In this document: one piece after another, positions 63,214 through 64,000 of the stretch | Numbering within the stretch: position 1 is the stretch's first letter | How the letters are laid out: each line of letters starts with the position of its first letter | Origin: Pseudomonas sp. RIT409 | GTDB lineage: Bacteria > Pseudomonadota > Gammaproteobacteria > Pseudomonadales > Pseudomonadaceae | Assembly: GCF_003052515.2 (NCBI RefSeq) | Contig: NZ_QARE02000005.1 | Location: forward strand, 186,001-250,000 | Reading direction: 5' to 3' | Length of the DNA stretch: 64,000 bases | Position numbers and translations under genes: made by a program | The notes under the pieces: model-generated | What the model saw: only the letters and a program-made list of their open reading frames with translations | Database searches by the model: none | What the model was told of the DNA's origin: nothing

Positions 63214-64000
63214 GTGACTTCCAGCATCTTCTGGTACGACTACGAAACCACCGGTATCAATCCTCGCAATGATCGACCGCTTCAGGTTGCGGGCATTCGA
63301 ACGGATGACCAGCTCAACGAAATCGGTGAACCGATCAACCTCTATTGTCAGCCCAGTGATGACATCCTGCCTCACCCGGCAGCGTGTCTGGTCACAGGTA
63401 TCACGCCTGCGCGGCTGGCCGAAAAGGGCCTGTGCGAAGCGGATTTCATGACCCGCGTCCACGCCCAACTGGCGTTGCCTGGCACCTGCGGTGCGGGCTA
63501 CAACACCCTGCGTTTCGACGACGAGATGACGCGGTACAGCCTGTACCGAAACTTCTTCGACCCTTACGGTCGGGAATGGCAGGGGGGCAACAGCCGTTGG
63601 GATCTGATCGATGTTGTGCGCACGGCATATGCGTTGCGGCCTGAAGGCATTGTCTGGCCGGAAGAGGATGGGCGAGTGACGCTCAAGCTGGAGCGATTGA
63701 CGGCTGCCAATGGCATCGATCATGGGCAGGCTCACGATGCACTTTCCGATGTGCGTGCAACGATTGCATTGGCGCGCTTGATCCGGGAAAAACAACCCAA
63801 GCTGTACGATTATCTTTTTCAGCTTCGCAATAAACACAAGGTTCAAGAACAGATCCGTTTGCTGCAGCCGCTCGCTCATATATCCGGGCGCTTTTCGGCC
63901 GCGCGAAGTTATTTGAGCGTGGTTCTGCCGCTGGCGTGGCACCCCACCAACCGTAATGCGCTGATTGTCTGCGATCTGTTTCATGATCACAGCCCCTTAC
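63214..64000 (+). CDS. sbcB: Exodeoxyribonuclease I SbcB (5' part)
   Basis: The window ends inside this gene; 262 codons are visible of about 475. SbcB degrades single-stranded DNA 3' to 5'. The exonuclease domain shows IFWYDYETTGINPRNDRPLQ (catalytic Asp and Glu), GYNTLRFDDEMTRYSLYR and AHDALSDVRATIALARL with the last acidic ligand. A GTG start at 63214 is preceded by AGGA. It is divergent from the RDD gene with a 183-bp gap. In P. aeruginosa it occupies the same place. Confidence 0.95.
   Translation, partial: MTSSIFWYDYETTGINPRNDRPLQVAGIRTDDQLNEIGEPINLYCQPSDDILPHPAACLVTGITPARLAEKGLCEADFMTRVHAQLALPGTCGAGYNTLRFDDEMTRYSLYRNFFDPYGREWQGGNSRWDLIDVVRTAYALRPEGIVWPEEDGRVTLKLERLTAANGIDHGQAHDALSDVRATIALARLIREKQPKLYDYLFQLRNKHKVQEQIRLLQPLAHISGRFSAARSYLSVVLPLAWHPTNRNALIVCDLFHDHSPL

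Overview
The window is about 60-65% G+C in its core genes and is chromosomal DNA of a fluorescent or plant-associated Pseudomonas. Gene order follows the P. aeruginosa chromosome from groES-groEL to sbcB (about PA4386 down to PA4316): groESL, colRS and its regulon, a mexVW-type efflux pump, the imelysin operon, bifA, sodB, an argO/argP pair, pyeR-pyeM-xenB, olsBA, a phospholipase D gene, a class I fumarase, sadC, pykA, a PilZ gene, a MoxR/DUF58 operon and the start of sbcB. These locus-tag matches are from memory; no search was run.

Layout. 1-1.8 kb: groES end and groEL. 2-6.8 kb: envelope-stress block with a PAP2 phosphatase, ColR/ColS, a methyltransferase, a WapQ/InaA-like kinase and a small exported protein. 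Two ColR-box matches point at the phosphatase and at the methyltransferase operon, and the block is bracketed by two related REP-type palindromic elements. 7-11.3 kb: RND pump and adaptor. 11.4-17.3 kb: imelysin operon, with a gene for a protein with two AP2-like units inserted. 17.6-30.4 kb: c-di-GMP phosphodiesterase, Fe-SOD, arginine export pair, an SDR enzyme, a coiled-coil membrane protein, the pye operon, ornithine-lipid synthesis genes and a YceI protein. 30.4-31.5 kb: phospholipase D/cardiolipin synthase.

The accessory content lies between 31.5 and 53.4 kb. RHS/Tc toxin genes are interleaved with core genes at three junctions. A TcC-like RHS toxin is divergent from a full-length TcB component, between the phospholipase and fumarase genes. 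A two-gene split RHS protein (the upstream gene carries a 1-nt frameshift) sits with a tandem pair of uncharacterised paralogues, between fumarase and sadC. A second TcC-like toxin lies between the sadC operon and pykA. No TcA pore component is in the window. The three RHS C-termini differ from each other. Two are AT-rich and unrecognised, and one carries a His-Gly/Cys pattern resembling clan CD cysteine peptidases.

53.4-64 kb is core again: pyruvate kinase, a small lipoprotein, a PilZ protein, a tightly overlapping six-gene operon (RDD, SpoIIM, DUF4129, DUF4350, MoxR ATPase, DUF58) and the 5' part of exonuclease I. Functions that recur are envelope and lipid homeostasis (ColRS regulon, ornithine lipids, PLD), c-di-GMP control (BifA degrades, SadC makes, a PilZ protein may bind) and the toxin hotspot between them.
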